Notes: a model not told the origin generated them from the sequence alone. DNA of 64,000 nucleotides from Wenzhouxiangella sp042310355 (GCF_042310355.1 NZ_JBHJMR010000001.1:631453-695452), one strand, 5' to 3'. Shown: positions 43,601-52,544, numbered from the stretch's first letter. Numbers and translations: made by a program.

Positions 43601-43609
43601 GGGGCCGGC

Positions 43610-43828
43610 TTACTTCATGCGGTAGGTGATACGGCCCTTGGACAGGTCGTAGGGCGTCATCTCCACCTTGACGCGGTCGCCGGTGAGAATGCGAATGTAG
43701 TGCTTGCGCATCCGACCGGAGATGTGGGCGGTGATGACGTGTCCATTGTCGAGTTCGACGCGGAACATGGTGTTCGGCAGGGTCTCGAGGACCTTGCCTT
43801 CCATTTCGATGTGCTCGTCCTTTGCCAT
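43610..43828 (-). CDS. infA: Translation initiation factor IF-1
   Basis: 72-aa S1/OB-fold protein, exact family length (MAKDEHIEMEGKVLETLPN onward; GRMRKHYIRILTGDRVKVE). It binds the 30S A site during initiation. AGGA precedes the ATG. The clpS-clpA-infA-tRNA neighbourhood is commonly conserved in proteobacteria, with infA convergent to clpA. Confidence 0.98.
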   Translation of the reverse strand: MAKDEHIEMEGKVLETLPNTMFRVELDNGHVITAHISGRMRKHYIRILTGDRVKVEMTPYDLSKGRITYRMK

Positions 43829-43945
43829 AATTCCTGTTCAATTCATTAAAACCGCGTTATTCTGACAGCTTCTGAGCCAGACGCAAGCAGAAATGCCGAA
43901 ATTCGATTGCTGGGGCGGGTGGCTCAAAAAAGTACGCCGAAGGGG

Positions 43946-43973
43946 TTGACAGGAATTTCTGTCCGGCTAAAAT
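43946..43973 (+). promoter_or_regulatory. Sigma-70 promoter of tRNA-Gly
   Basis: Consensus TTGACA (43946-43951), a 16-bp spacer and TAAAAT (43968-43973) place the start about 5 bp before the tRNA. This is the clearest sigma-70 promoter in the window. Confidence 0.85.
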
Positions 43974-43984
43974 TCCCTTCTTTC

Positions 43985-44060
43985 GCGGGAATAGCTCAGT
44001 TGGTAGAGCACAACCTTGCCAAGGTTGGGGTCGCCGGTTCGAGTCCGGTTTCCCGCTCCA
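43985..44060 (+). tRNA. tRNA-Gly (GCC)
   Basis: 76-nt cloverleaf with acceptor GCGGGAA/TTCCCGC, discriminator T and encoded CCA. The anticodon loop TTGCCAA gives GCC. The T-arm has GGTTCGAGTCC. A consensus promoter precedes it and an intrinsic terminator follows, so it is an independent unit. Confidence 0.97.
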
Positions 44061-44068
44061 AATCCCCG

Positions 44069-44097
44069 AAGGCCCGGGTTGCTGCCCGGGCCTTTTT
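44069..44097 (+). terminator. Intrinsic terminator after tRNA-Gly
   Basis: A 10-bp stem AAGGCCCGGG/CCCGGGCCTT around a 6-nt loop runs into a five-T tract, 8 nt after the tRNA CCA end. Confidence 0.9.
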
Positions 44098-44155
44098 CGT
44101 TGGGCTTCGACTGCTGTAAGCAACCGGCAGTTGGGGTACAATCTGACGCGCATCC

Positions 44156-44229
44156 GGCCAGGTGGCAGAGTGGTGATGCAGCGGCCTGCAAAGCCGCGTA
44201 CCTCGGTTCGATTCCGGGCCTGGCCTCCA
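44156..44229 (+). tRNA. tRNA-Cys (GCA)
   Basis: 74-nt cloverleaf with acceptor GGCCAGG/CCTGGCC, discriminator T and encoded CCA. The anticodon loop CTGCAAA gives GCA. A TACAAT -10 box lies at 44137-44142. It is separated from tRNA-Gly by a terminator, so it probably has its own promoter. Confidence 0.96.
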
Positions 44230-44244
44230 AATTGATCGTCGATC

Positions 44245-44269
44245 GAGCCGGCATTTTGCCGGCTCTTTT
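44245..44269 (+). terminator. Intrinsic terminator after tRNA-Cys
   Basis: A 9-bp stem GAGCCGGCA/TGCCGGCTC with a 3-nt loop is followed by TTTT, 15 nt past the tRNA. It lies just before the convergent minus-strand gene end. Confidence 0.88.
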
Positions 44270-44279
44270 CGTGTGGGTC

Positions 44280-45569
44280 TCAGCGTGCGGCCAGCGCCTC
44301 GGCCCGGCGCATCATGTCGTCGCCGCCGTGGTACTTGCGCCAGTCGTGCGGAAGGCTGTCCAGAAGCTGCGCCAGTCGGCCGCGGTCGGCCATTTCTCTG
44401 CGCTCGACCTGCTGCCTGATCTCCGCCAGCGTGGCCGGCATGAATCCGGCCTCGGCCGCGCTCGTTCTCAGGGCGTCGGTAAACTCCGGGTCGAGCGAGT
44501 CCTTGAGCGACAGCATGAACTGGGCCCGCGGTACCCCTTCGAAGGCCGCCTGCTTCAACCAGAATCGATGGGCTTCGATGTCCGCTTCCACCTTGTCTCC
44601 CCGGTGGAGGCGCCGGGCCAGGTCGAGCTGGGCCCGGATGATGCCCGCCCGGGCAGCCTGGTGGGTGATATCGATGACGGCGCCGGGATTGTCCGGGTCG
44701 GTCGCCAGGCCGAGAAAATCGAGGGTCCAGGCCGATTTGTAGGCGGCCAGGAGGTCTTCGTCGGCCTTGTCGAGCTGCCGTTCCAGTTTCTTCAGGCTGA
44801 TGCTGTCGTAGGGTGCTCCGGCCCCCATGTTTTCGAGCGTGAACTTGATCTGCTGGGTGATGTAGATGGGGGTGCCTTCCGGTTCACCGTCGGCCCATTC
44901 GAACCGCCAGCGCGAAAAGGCCCGCAGGGCCGAGCGATCAAACACGTCTTTCGGGTCGCTGAACAGGATATGCGGCTGTTCGAGTTCGCCGGCGGCGTTG
45001 AGCCAGCCGCCGAGCAGTACCATGCCCATGCTGCCCGAACCGGCGGCATCGCGGGGGTAGCGGGGCGCCTCGCGCTCGACCGTGAGCTGCTTGTCCCTGA
45101 TCAGCGTGTCCAGTCGTCGGCTTTCGGCGTCGCGCGCGCTCATCTCGTCATCGCTACAGTCGGCGCAAAACTCCGGCGCATGGCGAGCGAGCAGGGCATC
45201 GCGCGAGAACTCGTCCCGCCATGCCGGGAGGCGTTGCTCGAAGTCGGCCAGCTGTTCCTGGTCGAGATTGGCCTTGATCGTGGGTAACGCCTGCCGGGCG
45301 GCTTCGAATCCGGCTTCCTCGGCCAGGGCGATCCACAGGGCCGCCTCGACCACGTTCCGGCGGCCTCCCTCGCCATTGGCGAGCATGGCGCCGAGGTTGA
45401 ACTGGGCTTCGACCCTGCCGGCGCCCGCCATGCGCTCGAAAGACGCGCGCGCTTCCTCGAGCTGTCCGGCCGCATGCGCTTCGACCGTTTCGTCGAAAGC
45501 CACCGGTTGCCGGGCCTCCACCAGGCTCGCGCACAGGCAGGCCAGCATCGCCAACACGATTCGATTCAT
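44280..45569 (-). CDS. Secreted Sel1-repeat protein with internal TonB-C-like domain (copy 2)
   Basis: 429-aa protein. A signal peptide (about residues 1-19) is followed by Sel1-like repeats (AQFNLGAMLANGEGG), then a TonB C-terminal-like domain in the middle (about 165-245, YPRDAAGSGSMGMVLLGGW onward). More Sel1-like repeats close the C-terminus. It is a paralogue of the gene at 45640-46920, with the same domain order and collinear sequence, 70 bp downstream. Function is unknown. The location after pgsBCW suggests an envelope or capsule-related role, but that is inference. Confidence 0.75.
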   Translation of the reverse strand: MNRIVLAMLACLCASLVEARQPVAFDETVEAHAAGQLEEARASFERMAGAGRVEAQFNLGAMLANGEGGRRNVVEAALWIALAEEAGFEAARQALPTIKANLDQEQLADFEQRLPAWRDEFSRDALLARHAPEFCADCSDDEMSARDAESRRLDTLIRDKQLTVEREAPRYPRDAAGSGSMGMVLLGGWLNAAGELEQPHILFSDPKDVFDRSALRAFSRWRFEWADGEPEGTPIYITQQIKFTLENMGAGAPYDSISLKKLERQLDKADEDLLAAYKSAWTLDFLGLATDPDNPGAVIDITHQAARAGIIRAQLDLARRLHRGDKVEADIEAHRFWLKQAAFEGVPRAQFMLSLKDSLDPEFTDALRTSAAEAGFMPATLAEIRQQVERREMADRGRLAQLLDSLPHDWRKYHGGDDMMRRAEALAAR

Positions 45570-45639
45570 CGCTAGTCTCCTCGTTGAATCAAGCCCCTTC
45601 CCGCCTTCAAGCTAGCGAACCCGGACAGACGGGTCAAGG

Positions 45640-46920
45640 CTAGCCTGAGATGAGCTGTTTGGCTTGATCCACGAGCGTCTGATCGGGATTGACCATGTAC
45701 CAGAATTCCGGCAGCAGTTCGACCAGGCTGGACAGCTGGGCCTTGTCGGCGGTCTCGGGGGAGGCGAGCTGTTGACGAAGTACCGACATGATGGCCGGAA
45801 CCGAGCCCTTTTCGGCCGCGCTGTACAGCAAGCTCTGTTTGAAGTCGGGGCTCGGGTCGTCCCGCAGGCTCAGCAAGAACTGGGCGCGGGCATGACCGGA
45901 AAACGCGGCCCGTCGCAGCCAGAATGCGGCCGCCCGATCATCGTGGCGAACGCCGTTGGCCGTCTCCAGGTCGTCGTGCAGATCGATCTGGGCCCGGGCC
46001 AGGCCCGCGCTTGCGGCGTCGTGCGTTTTCGCCACGAGGCCCTCGCGGCCGCCGACCAGGTCGCCGAATTCCAGGGTAAATGCCATTCGCGCGGCCCGGT
46101 AAGCCCCAGCGAGATCTTCATCCCAGTCGTTGATCAGGCGCTCGTACTGTCGCCGGGCCTTGCGTCCCCAGCTTCTGCCTTCGAGATAGAAGACGATGGT
46201 CTGGCTCACGTAACGGTTGTCGGCGTCAGGTGCGCCATCGACCCACTCGACGCGCCACTTCTGGAGTGCGGCGAGCGCCGGTCCGTCGAAGATCCATTCC
46301 GGGTCGCTGAACATGACGTGCGGGTGTTCGAACTCGCCGTCCGCGCCGATCCAGGCGCCCATCTGAACGTAGCCTGGTATGCCGCGTCGACGAAGCTCTC
46401 GCGGGAATATCGGTTCATGCTGGTCAAGCAGGGCCCGCTTACCGTTCAGAATGACTTCTGCCGACCCCTTCGGGCGCCTGAGGCCGTCCGAGTCACCGCT
46501 GAGGCAGTCGGCTTCGCAAAGAACGGGGGCGTGTGTCGCGAACAGGGCGCCCCTGGAATACCGGGCGCGCCAGTCGGCAATGCGGTTGTCGACCATCTCT
46601 CGCTGCGCGGGCTCCAGGGTCTCCAGTTCAGCGGGCGGCGTGTCGATGGCCGGCCGGTGACCTTCTTCCGCGGCCAGGCGAATCCAGAGCGCGCCCTCCA
46701 CGGTGTCTTTCGGACCGCCTTCGCCTTCGAGCAACATGCTTCCGAGCTTGAATTGCGCGCTTGGAAACCCGCTTTCGGCAAGGCGCCTGAACGACGCTCG
46801 GGCGACATCAGCGTGTCCCGCTGCGTTGGCGGCCACTGCGTCCTTGTAAGTGACCGGAAGTCGAGCCTCAGCCGTCGCCAGCCCGCAAAGGCAGGCAAGT
46901 GCCAACACGAATCGAAACAT
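45640..46920 (-). CDS. Secreted Sel1-repeat protein with internal TonB-C-like domain (copy 1)
   Basis: 426-aa secreted protein. It has a signal peptide, N-terminal Sel1-like repeats (AQFKLGSMLLEGEGG), a central TonB-C-like domain (FPRELRRRGIPGYVQMGAW, about 168-245) and a C-terminal helical-repeat part. It is a tandem paralogue of the 44280-45569 gene. It starts 89 bp after pgsW on the same strand and may be in the pgs transcription unit. A hairpin with GCTAGC ends at 45611-45644 overlaps its stop codon. Partner and function are unknown. Confidence 0.75.
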   Translation of the reverse strand: MFRFVLALACLCGLATAEARLPVTYKDAVAANAAGHADVARASFRRLAESGFPSAQFKLGSMLLEGEGGPKDTVEGALWIRLAAEEGHRPAIDTPPAELETLEPAQREMVDNRIADWRARYSRGALFATHAPVLCEADCLSGDSDGLRRPKGSAEVILNGKRALLDQHEPIFPRELRRRGIPGYVQMGAWIGADGEFEHPHVMFSDPEWIFDGPALAALQKWRVEWVDGAPDADNRYVSQTIVFYLEGRSWGRKARRQYERLINDWDEDLAGAYRAARMAFTLEFGDLVGGREGLVAKTHDAASAGLARAQIDLHDDLETANGVRHDDRAAAFWLRRAAFSGHARAQFLLSLRDDPSPDFKQSLLYSAAEKGSVPAIMSVLRQQLASPETADKAQLSSLVELLPEFWYMVNPDQTLVDQAKQLISG

Positions 46921-47009
46921 GATCCCTCTCCCTCTCCCTGTGCCATCTGGCTTTCACTCGCCGGAAGCCGGGAATCTAGCGATTGGAAGCGTAAAGGTCA
47001 ACTGGCGGA

Positions 47010-48158
47010 TCACACCTTGGGCTTCATCGCGTTCCTGCCGCTTCCGGACTGTCCGGCGGCGAGCGCGATGTTGGCCGAACGCATGATCAGGGCCGTCAGG
47101 GCGAGCAGAAGTACGATCATCAGGGCGGCCAGCCAGCGTCGGTAGGATTCGGCGCGGTAGACGCCGCCCGAGCCCACGCTCTCCATGCGCTGCGGCGGGT
47201 AGGGCAGGTCGTGCTGGGTGGCCAGGTTGCGGATGCCGGAGAAGTTGATGACCGGCACATCCTGCTGCAGGTAGTGGCCCATGACCGAGGGGACGCGGAA
47301 GGCGCCCGAAGGCGCCGTCCGGATCAGGCCGCTGCCGAAGTAGTGGTCGATATTGTTGGGTCCGGTCGTGGCGGAGCCGCCGCCGACGTTGATCAGGGCC
47401 TTGATCTCTCCGCCGCCGCTGCCCTCGTTGTAGACCCGGATGCGATCGTTGACGGCGGCCTCGTAGCTATCGGGCACCATCAACTCGACTCCGGCGCGCT
47501 CGGCGGCGCGACGAATCATGTTCTGGCCTGCCTCGTCGAGACCGATACCGCGGTCTTCGATGCCGCCGAGCGTTGCCGCCTGCGCCTGCATGTCGATCAG
47601 CTCCGCCTCGCGCAGTTCGCGGGCGATGTCCAGCCAGGAGAACTCGGGGACGTTGGCGCCCCACTGGGAGGCCGAGCCGGAGACGATCGCGATCGGTTCG
47701 ATGTCCATCGATTCGAGCGCGGCATAGACCGCGAGGTTCAGGGCCGGAAAGGAGCCGGAAACGGCCACGGCCACCCGGTCGCCGGGTTCCACGTCCGCCT
47801 GGGCCAGAAGACGAATGACGACGGCGGCCCAGTTGGGATTGATCGTCGCCTGCTTGGACTCCAGGTCGCCGCTGTTGCTGGTCGTCGGCGAGGAGGCGAT
47901 GCCGATCAGGCCCGAACGCAGGGGATCGACGTCGGGATTGATCGGCTCGATTCGCCCGCGAATCGGTCGCAGGGTCTCGATGCTCTGCTGCACGAGGCGC
48001 GAGGCGTCGAGCATTTCGTCGTAGTAGTCGGAGGCCTCCTTTCGCGTGAAGGTCTCGACGACGAGCAGGGCCCCGATCGCGGCCACCGCCAGCAGGAGGA
48101 GGGCGCTGGTCGGAATGGACGAGGGGCGCCAGTAAAGCTTCTGTCCGCGCGGGATCAT
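47010..48158 (-). CDS. pgsW: Poly-gamma-glutamate system protein PgsW
   Basis: 382-aa protein. An N-terminal membrane helix is followed by a large extracytoplasmic domain (IGIASSPTTSNSGDLESKQ, then INVGGGSATTGPN) and a C-terminal membrane helix. This matches the poly-gamma-glutamate system protein family found with pgsBC in Gram-negative bacteria. The exact step is not established. The ATG at 48158 overlaps the pgsC stop (ATGA), making pgsB-pgsC-pgsW one coupled unit. Confidence 0.82.
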   Translation of the reverse strand: MIPRGQKLYWRPSSIPTSALLLLAVAAIGALLVVETFTRKEASDYYDEMLDASRLVQQSIETLRPIRGRIEPINPDVDPLRSGLIGIASSPTTSNSGDLESKQATINPNWAAVVIRLLAQADVEPGDRVAVAVSGSFPALNLAVYAALESMDIEPIAIVSGSASQWGANVPEFSWLDIARELREAELIDMQAQAATLGGIEDRGIGLDEAGQNMIRRAAERAGVELMVPDSYEAAVNDRIRVYNEGSGGGEIKALINVGGGSATTGPNNIDHYFGSGLIRTAPSGAFRVPSVMGHYLQQDVPVINFSGIRNLATQHDLPYPPQRMESVGSGGVYRAESYRRWLAALMIVLLLALTALIMRSANIALAAGQSGSGRNAMKPKV

Positions 48159-48718
48159 TCGAACCACTCCTGGAAAACGGTGGTCAGGTCGGCGCGGTTG
48201 AGCGCCTGCTCGGCCTCGTAGGTCATCAGCACGTCGGGCATGATCAAGACCAGGATCAGCCGCACGAGCACCGCCGAGACGATCAGCCCGACGAGCGTCT
48301 TGACTACCCCTTGGCGTTCGAACCAGATCGCGATCAGGCCGGGGATGATGTAGCCGATGACGCTCAACTCGAAGTAGGTGAACTGCGTGGCGCTGCTGCC
48401 GGACTCGGCGTTGGGGAAACTGAGTACACCGCCCATGCTCAAATCGATCAGCGAGCCCGACAGGTAGCCGAACAGGATCATCAGCGCCGTCTTGCGGCGA
48501 CCGTAGACCACCATGAAGCTCGACAGGGTGCGCACGGCAATGAAGGTCAGGTAGGCGGCCAGCAGGGTCATGGCCACGCTCCAGGGTTGCAACAGCTTCA
48601 GGGCGACGTAGCCGGGCACCACCAGCCCGCCCGCGGCCAGGCCGAAGACTTCGACCAGCAAGAGCGTAACGAGCAGGCCGATGCCGATCGACACGGCCAG
48701 CAGGTTGAGCAGGATCAT
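48155..48718 (-). CDS. pgsC: Poly-gamma-glutamate biosynthesis protein PgsC/CapC
   Basis: 187-aa polytopic membrane protein with about five helices and the family's GLVVPGYVAL and GYIIPGLIA motifs. It is the membrane partner of the PgsB ligase. The ATG at 48718 overlaps the pgsB stop by 4 bp; a longer in-frame start at 48790 lies inside pgsB and adds no family sequence. Confidence 0.92.
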   Translation of the reverse strand: MILLNLLAVSIGIGLLVTLLLVEVFGLAAGGLVVPGYVALKLLQPWSVAMTLLAAYLTFIAVRTLSSFMVVYGRRKTALMILFGYLSGSLIDLSMGGVLSFPNAESGSSATQFTYFELSVIGYIIPGLIAIWFERQGVVKTLVGLIVSAVLVRLILVLIMPDVLMTYEAEQALNRADLTTVFQEWFE

Positions 48719-49878
48719 AGGGGTTGGCTCCTCGTTGCCCGGTTGTTGAACTGCCTGGCCAGTTCGGCGCCGCCGCCGTGGACGTTGCACATGCCCACGA
48801 TCAGGGCGTCACCCTCGGTGTGTTCCAACACGACTTCGAACAATTCGTGCTGGTCGAGTCCCTCGGCCACGGTCATGCGGCTGGGCGGGATGCCGGCGCG
48901 TACCGCGGGCCGGGCGAACAGCAGCGTGCCCGAACCCATCAGGACGTAGTGGTCGGCCGGTGTCCATCGACCGGCGACCTCGGCCAGCTGCTGCGAGCGT
49001 TGCGGCCGGTCGAAGCGGCAGTTGACCACAGCCAGCTTGAAGCGGCCCTGGCCGTAGTGATCGACGACCCGCTCCCAGATCATCTCGGTGGAATCGGGGT
49101 CGTTGGCGGCGAAGGCATTGACGAACACGATGTCGCGGCCGAAAAAGTCGACCGTCTGGACCCTTGTGGCGCCGACCTCTGGCGCCAGCGCCTGCATGCC
49201 GCGCAGGGCGTCCGCCCGCTTAACGCCCAGCGCGCGGCAAACGTCGAGCGCAAGCGCCACGTTCTCGGCGTGCTCGGCGTATCGGAACGCGGCCATCTCT
49301 TCGCGCGTGACCGCTTGCACGTCATCGGCGGTCGTTGCCTCCAGCTCGCTGCCGCGATCCTGCGCCGCCATCCGGAAGGTGTCGAGATGCTCGCGCTCGG
49401 CGGTGAACAACCGGGCCCCGAAAGGCACGGTGCCGGCCAGGGCCAGGGCGACATCCGAGGCCTGCGGCCCCATCACGTCGAGGTGATCGGCGCGGGCGTT
49501 GGTGATCACGCCGTGCGTCGAGCGCACCATCTGGCGTTCGGTCAGCGCCTGGAAGTGTGGCTGCAGGGCCATGCATTCCATCACGACAATGTCGGGCCCG
49601 AACGCCACCAGGCGGCGCATCACGCGCATTTGCTCGATGATGTTGGGCTGGTTGGGGCGGTGCAGCGGGTAGTCCTCGCCGTCGGGGCCGGTAACCGACG
49701 CGAAGGAGCCGGTGGTTTTCGAGCACACCCGCTTGCCGCCGGCGCGAAGGCCGGCGGTGATCAGGCGCACGACGCTGGTCTTGCCGCGCGTGCCGTTGAC
49801 GTGCACACGAACCGGCAGCTGCCGAAGCACGCGGCGATGAATCAGCATCTCGATCAGACCCAGCACGATGAGCACCAC
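48715..49878 (-). CDS. pgsB: Poly-gamma-glutamate synthase PgsB/CapB
   Basis: 387-aa Mur-ligase-like amide ligase that polymerises glutamate. The ATP loop NGTRGKTS (about residues 28-35), the CMALQPHFQ segment, DHLDVMGP and the C-terminal NVHGGG are present. An N-terminal hydrophobic helix anchors it. A GTG at 49878 is annotated. The frame stays open to a TAA near 49952 and encodes more of the hydrophobic helix, but it contains no ATG, GTG or TTG codon. An ATC at 49920 has GAGGGA 10 nt upstream. No pgsA/capA gene is nearby. Confidence 0.9.
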   Translation of the reverse strand: MVLIVLGLIEMLIHRRVLRQLPVRVHVNGTRGKTSVVRLITAGLRAGGKRVCSKTTGSFASVTGPDGEDYPLHRPNQPNIIEQMRVMRRLVAFGPDIVVMECMALQPHFQALTERQMVRSTHGVITNARADHLDVMGPQASDVALALAGTVPFGARLFTAEREHLDTFRMAAQDRGSELEATTADDVQAVTREEMAAFRYAEHAENVALALDVCRALGVKRADALRGMQALAPEVGATRVQTVDFFGRDIVFVNAFAANDPDSTEMIWERVVDHYGQGRFKLAVVNCRFDRPQRSQQLAEVAGRWTPADHYVLMGSGTLLFARPAVRAGIPPSRMTVAEGLDQHELFEVVLEHTEGDALIVGMCNVHGGGAELARQFNNRATRSQPL

Positions 49879-50035
49879 CAGGATGCTGGCGACCGTAAAG
49901 ATGGCGAAGCTGTTGCTGATGGCGGCGAATTCCCTCGACGACTGACTGGAATCTTACCGGTACCGGGCCGGTTTTGGAAAACCCCGGTTGAATGCACGTT
50001 TCCGGCCGCCGGGCTCTGCTAAGATTTCCGGCCAG

Positions 50036-50122
50036 GCCCGGATGGCGAAATTGGTAGACGCAAGGGACTTAAAATCCCTCGGTGGAAACACCGTGCCGGT
50101 TCGAGTCCGGCTCCGGGCACCA
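50036..50122 (+). tRNA. tRNA-Leu (UAA)
   Basis: 87-nt class II tRNA with acceptor GCCCGGA/TCCGGGC, discriminator A and encoded CCA. The anticodon loop CTTAAAA gives TAA. The long variable arm (CGGTGGAAACACCG) marks leucine. A TAAGAT box at 50020-50025 may be its -10. Confidence 0.97.
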
Positions 50123-50252
50123 TCCTTCCTGTTCCGTCTCACCCCTCTTCGAATTTTATCGAGGGCTTCACGGTTTCGTGACAGTTTATTGACCGCTCGT
50201 CGACAAGTGGGGAGTAATTTCCAGACTCACTCACAGTCAGAGGGTTCTCCCC

Positions 50253-51344
50253 ATGAACAAGCTCGGAATGCTAGTCGGTCTTGCCGCAACCGTGGCAGCC
50301 TCGTCCGTATTGGCCGACGCGCGCGTTCGCGTGGTTCACGCCGCCCCCTTCAGTGACAGCCTCGAAGGTTCCGCGGTTACGGTCACGGCCAACGGCGACA
50401 CCTTGCTCGAAGACTTCCGGTTCGGTGACTTCACCGATTACGTCGAACTCCCCGCCGGCAGCTATGATCTGGCCGTTTTCCCGGCCGGTGCCGAGGATCC
50501 GGCCATGTCTGCGTCGGTCGAGTTGTCCGATGATGTCGACTACACGGTGCTTGCGACCGGCAACGGCAGCACGCAGGACCTGGCCTTGTGGCCGCTGGTC
50601 GACGATGCTGACGCTCCGGGCGACGGCAACCTGAATATCCGGGTCGTGCACGCCGCACCGTTCGCTGCGGCTTCCGAGGATACCGAGGTATCGATCCGCA
50701 CGGCCGCGGGCGATGTCGTCAACGGTCTGGTCGGTGTGCCTTACTTCGCCGAAAGCGGCTACTTCGCCGTGCCGGCGGGTACCTATGACCTGAAGGTTGC
50801 CTCGAACGACGGCACGGTCAATTTCATCGACCCGCTGCCCGCCGACCTGCCTGCGGGTCTGGATGTGACCGTGATCGCGATCGGTGACGGCATCAACCAG
50901 CCGCTGGGCATCCTGGCCCTGCCGGTCGGGGCGCTCGAGACGCGCACGCCGGTCGACAACAGCGTCAACGGCTGGTGGGAGTCCGCCAACGAGGCCGAGG
51001 AAGGCCTGGCGCTCCTGCCGATCCCGGCGCGCAATCAGCTCGTGGGCTCGGTCTACACCTATGCACCGGACGGTTCGGGCGAGCAGCGCTGGTTCACGCT
51101 CGACTCCGGCGAGGCCGGGTTCGACGGACGCGAGGCGATGGGTACGCTCTACACGGCAAGTGGTGCGACGCTGGCCGGTGACGAGAGCGCCAACATCGAA
51201 GAGGCCGGAACCTTCGGCATCGAGTTCATCTCCTGCTCCGAGGCTGTCCTGACCGCGATGCTCGACGGCGGCGCCGAGGCGACCTGGACGCTGAACCGCG
51301 TGGTTCAGACCGTGGATTGCAACCTGGTTGATCAGTCGCAGTAA
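50253..51344 (+). CDS. Secreted DUF4397 tandem-domain protein
   Basis: 363-aa exported protein. A signal peptide (ending at about VLADA) is followed by two DUF4397 repeats, each beginning VRVVHAAPF or IRVVHAAPF (residues about 24 and 128). A C-terminal domain of about 120 aa with an isolated cysteine pair follows. DUF4397 domains are beta-rich and surface-associated, without a known activity. It is monocistronic with a strong terminator at 51373-51405. Confidence 0.85.
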   Translation: MNKLGMLVGLAATVAASSVLADARVRVVHAAPFSDSLEGSAVTVTANGDTLLEDFRFGDFTDYVELPAGSYDLAVFPAGAEDPAMSASVELSDDVDYTVLATGNGSTQDLALWPLVDDADAPGDGNLNIRVVHAAPFAAASEDTEVSIRTAAGDVVNGLVGVPYFAESGYFAVPAGTYDLKVASNDGTVNFIDPLPADLPAGLDVTVIAIGDGINQPLGILALPVGALETRTPVDNSVNGWWESANEAEEGLALLPIPARNQLVGSVYTYAPDGSGEQRWFTLDSGEAGFDGREAMGTLYTASGATLAGDESANIEEAGTFGIEFISCSEAVLTAMLDGGAEATWTLNRVVQTVDCNLVDQSQ

Positions 51345-51372
51345 ACAGCGCGACTGGCTATGCCTTGACGCA

Positions 51373-51405
51373 AGCCCCGGCCGATTCCGTCGGTCGGGGC
51401 TTTTT
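51373..51405 (+). terminator. Intrinsic terminator of the DUF4397 gene
   Basis: A 12-bp stem AGCCCCGGCCGA/TCGGTCGGGGCT (one G-U pair) with a 5-nt loop runs into five Ts. It abuts the stop of the convergent permease gene. Confidence 0.9.
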
Positions 51406-52544
51406 CATGGCGTCTGCTCGGCTTGCCCGTCTTCCTCGTCTTCCGTGTCGTGATCGGCCTTGTAGATCTCGCTGAGCTTGTAATTGTTGTAGGCGAAGCG
51501 CACGAGCACGGTACCCGCCGCGGCTGCCGGCAGTGCCAGCAGCACGCCGGCGAAGCCGAACAGCTGGCCGCCGGCCATGACGGCGAAGATCACCAGCACC
51601 GGATGCAGGCCGATCCGGTCGCCGACCAGCTTGGGCGTGAGCACGAAGCTTTCGATCAGTTGGCCGACGACGAACACCACGCCGACTGAAACCAGGAAGA
51701 CCAGGCTGAAATCCTGGATCACCGCCGTGATCCCGGCCAGCAGTATGCCGATGATGGCGCCCAGGTACGGCACGAAGCTGACCAGGCCGGCAATCATGCC
51801 GATGGCGATGGCATTGTTGAGGCCGACGATCCACAGCCCGGTGGCATAGACCAGGCCGAGGCTGAGCATCACCATTAGCTGGCCGCGCAGGAAGCCGCCG
51901 AGTGCCTCGTCGCAGTCCTCGGTCAGCTTCACGACCGTGGGTTCGACGTTGCGGGGCAGGATGTCGCGCAGGGTGTCCATCAGCAGCCGCCAGTCGCGCA
52001 GCAAGTAGAACGTGACGAGTGGCACGAGGACCATCGAGGTAATCCAGACCAGGAAGCGTCCGCCCGACTGGGTCATGATGCTCAGGACGTTGCCGGCCGC
52101 TCCGGCGATATTCGAAAAGTACTCCTGGATCAGCCCGCGCGCGCGCTCGACATCGAAGGACTGGAGATCGAGCGTGATGCCGAGCTGCGCTTCGATCCAG
52201 GGGAGCGCGTTCTGCTGGAAGGCGTCCACGTAGCCCGGCAGCCGGCCGAAGAAGTCAGCAATCTCGCGAATCAGCACGGGCACGACGATCAGCAGGACCA
52301 CCACCATGAGCAGGAAGGCCAGGGCGAAGACGACGGCCACGGCCAGGTCGCGGCGTATGCGCCTGTCTTCGAGCCAGCCGACGATCGGGTTGACCATGTA
52401 GGCGATGAGGACGCTGATGAAAAAGGGCGTCAGAACCGGTCCGAGCAGCCAGAGGAGCCACCCGGCGATCAACAGGCTGGCCAGGATCCACAGGATCTGG
52501 TAACGGCTGAGCTGCGGAAACGGTGTGTGTCGGGACTCGTTCAT
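51405..52544 (-). CDS. AI-2E family transporter (PerM-like permease)
   Basis: 379-aa polytopic membrane protein of the AI-2E/UPF0118 family. It has about eight hydrophobic segments and a central soluble part (about residues 120-200). The conserved SFVPYLGAIIG and QLIESFVLTPKLVGDRIGLHP motifs are visible. Members transport autoinducer-2 or act as Na+/H+ antiporters; the substrate is uncertain. The ATG at 52544 is preferred because upstream residues are not family-like. It is divergent from arginine deiminase. Confidence 0.9.
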   Translation of the reverse strand: MNESRHTPFPQLSRYQILWILASLLIAGWLLWLLGPVLTPFFISVLIAYMVNPIVGWLEDRRIRRDLAVAVVFALAFLLMVVVLLIVVPVLIREIADFFGRLPGYVDAFQQNALPWIEAQLGITLDLQSFDVERARGLIQEYFSNIAGAAGNVLSIMTQSGGRFLVWITSMVLVPLVTFYLLRDWRLLMDTLRDILPRNVEPTVVKLTEDCDEALGGFLRGQLMVMLSLGLVYATGLWIVGLNNAIAIGMIAGLVSFVPYLGAIIGILLAGITAVIQDFSLVFLVSVGVVFVVGQLIESFVLTPKLVGDRIGLHPVLVIFAVMAGGQLFGFAGVLLALPAAAAGTVLVRFAYNNYKLSEIYKADHDTEDEEDGQAEQTP

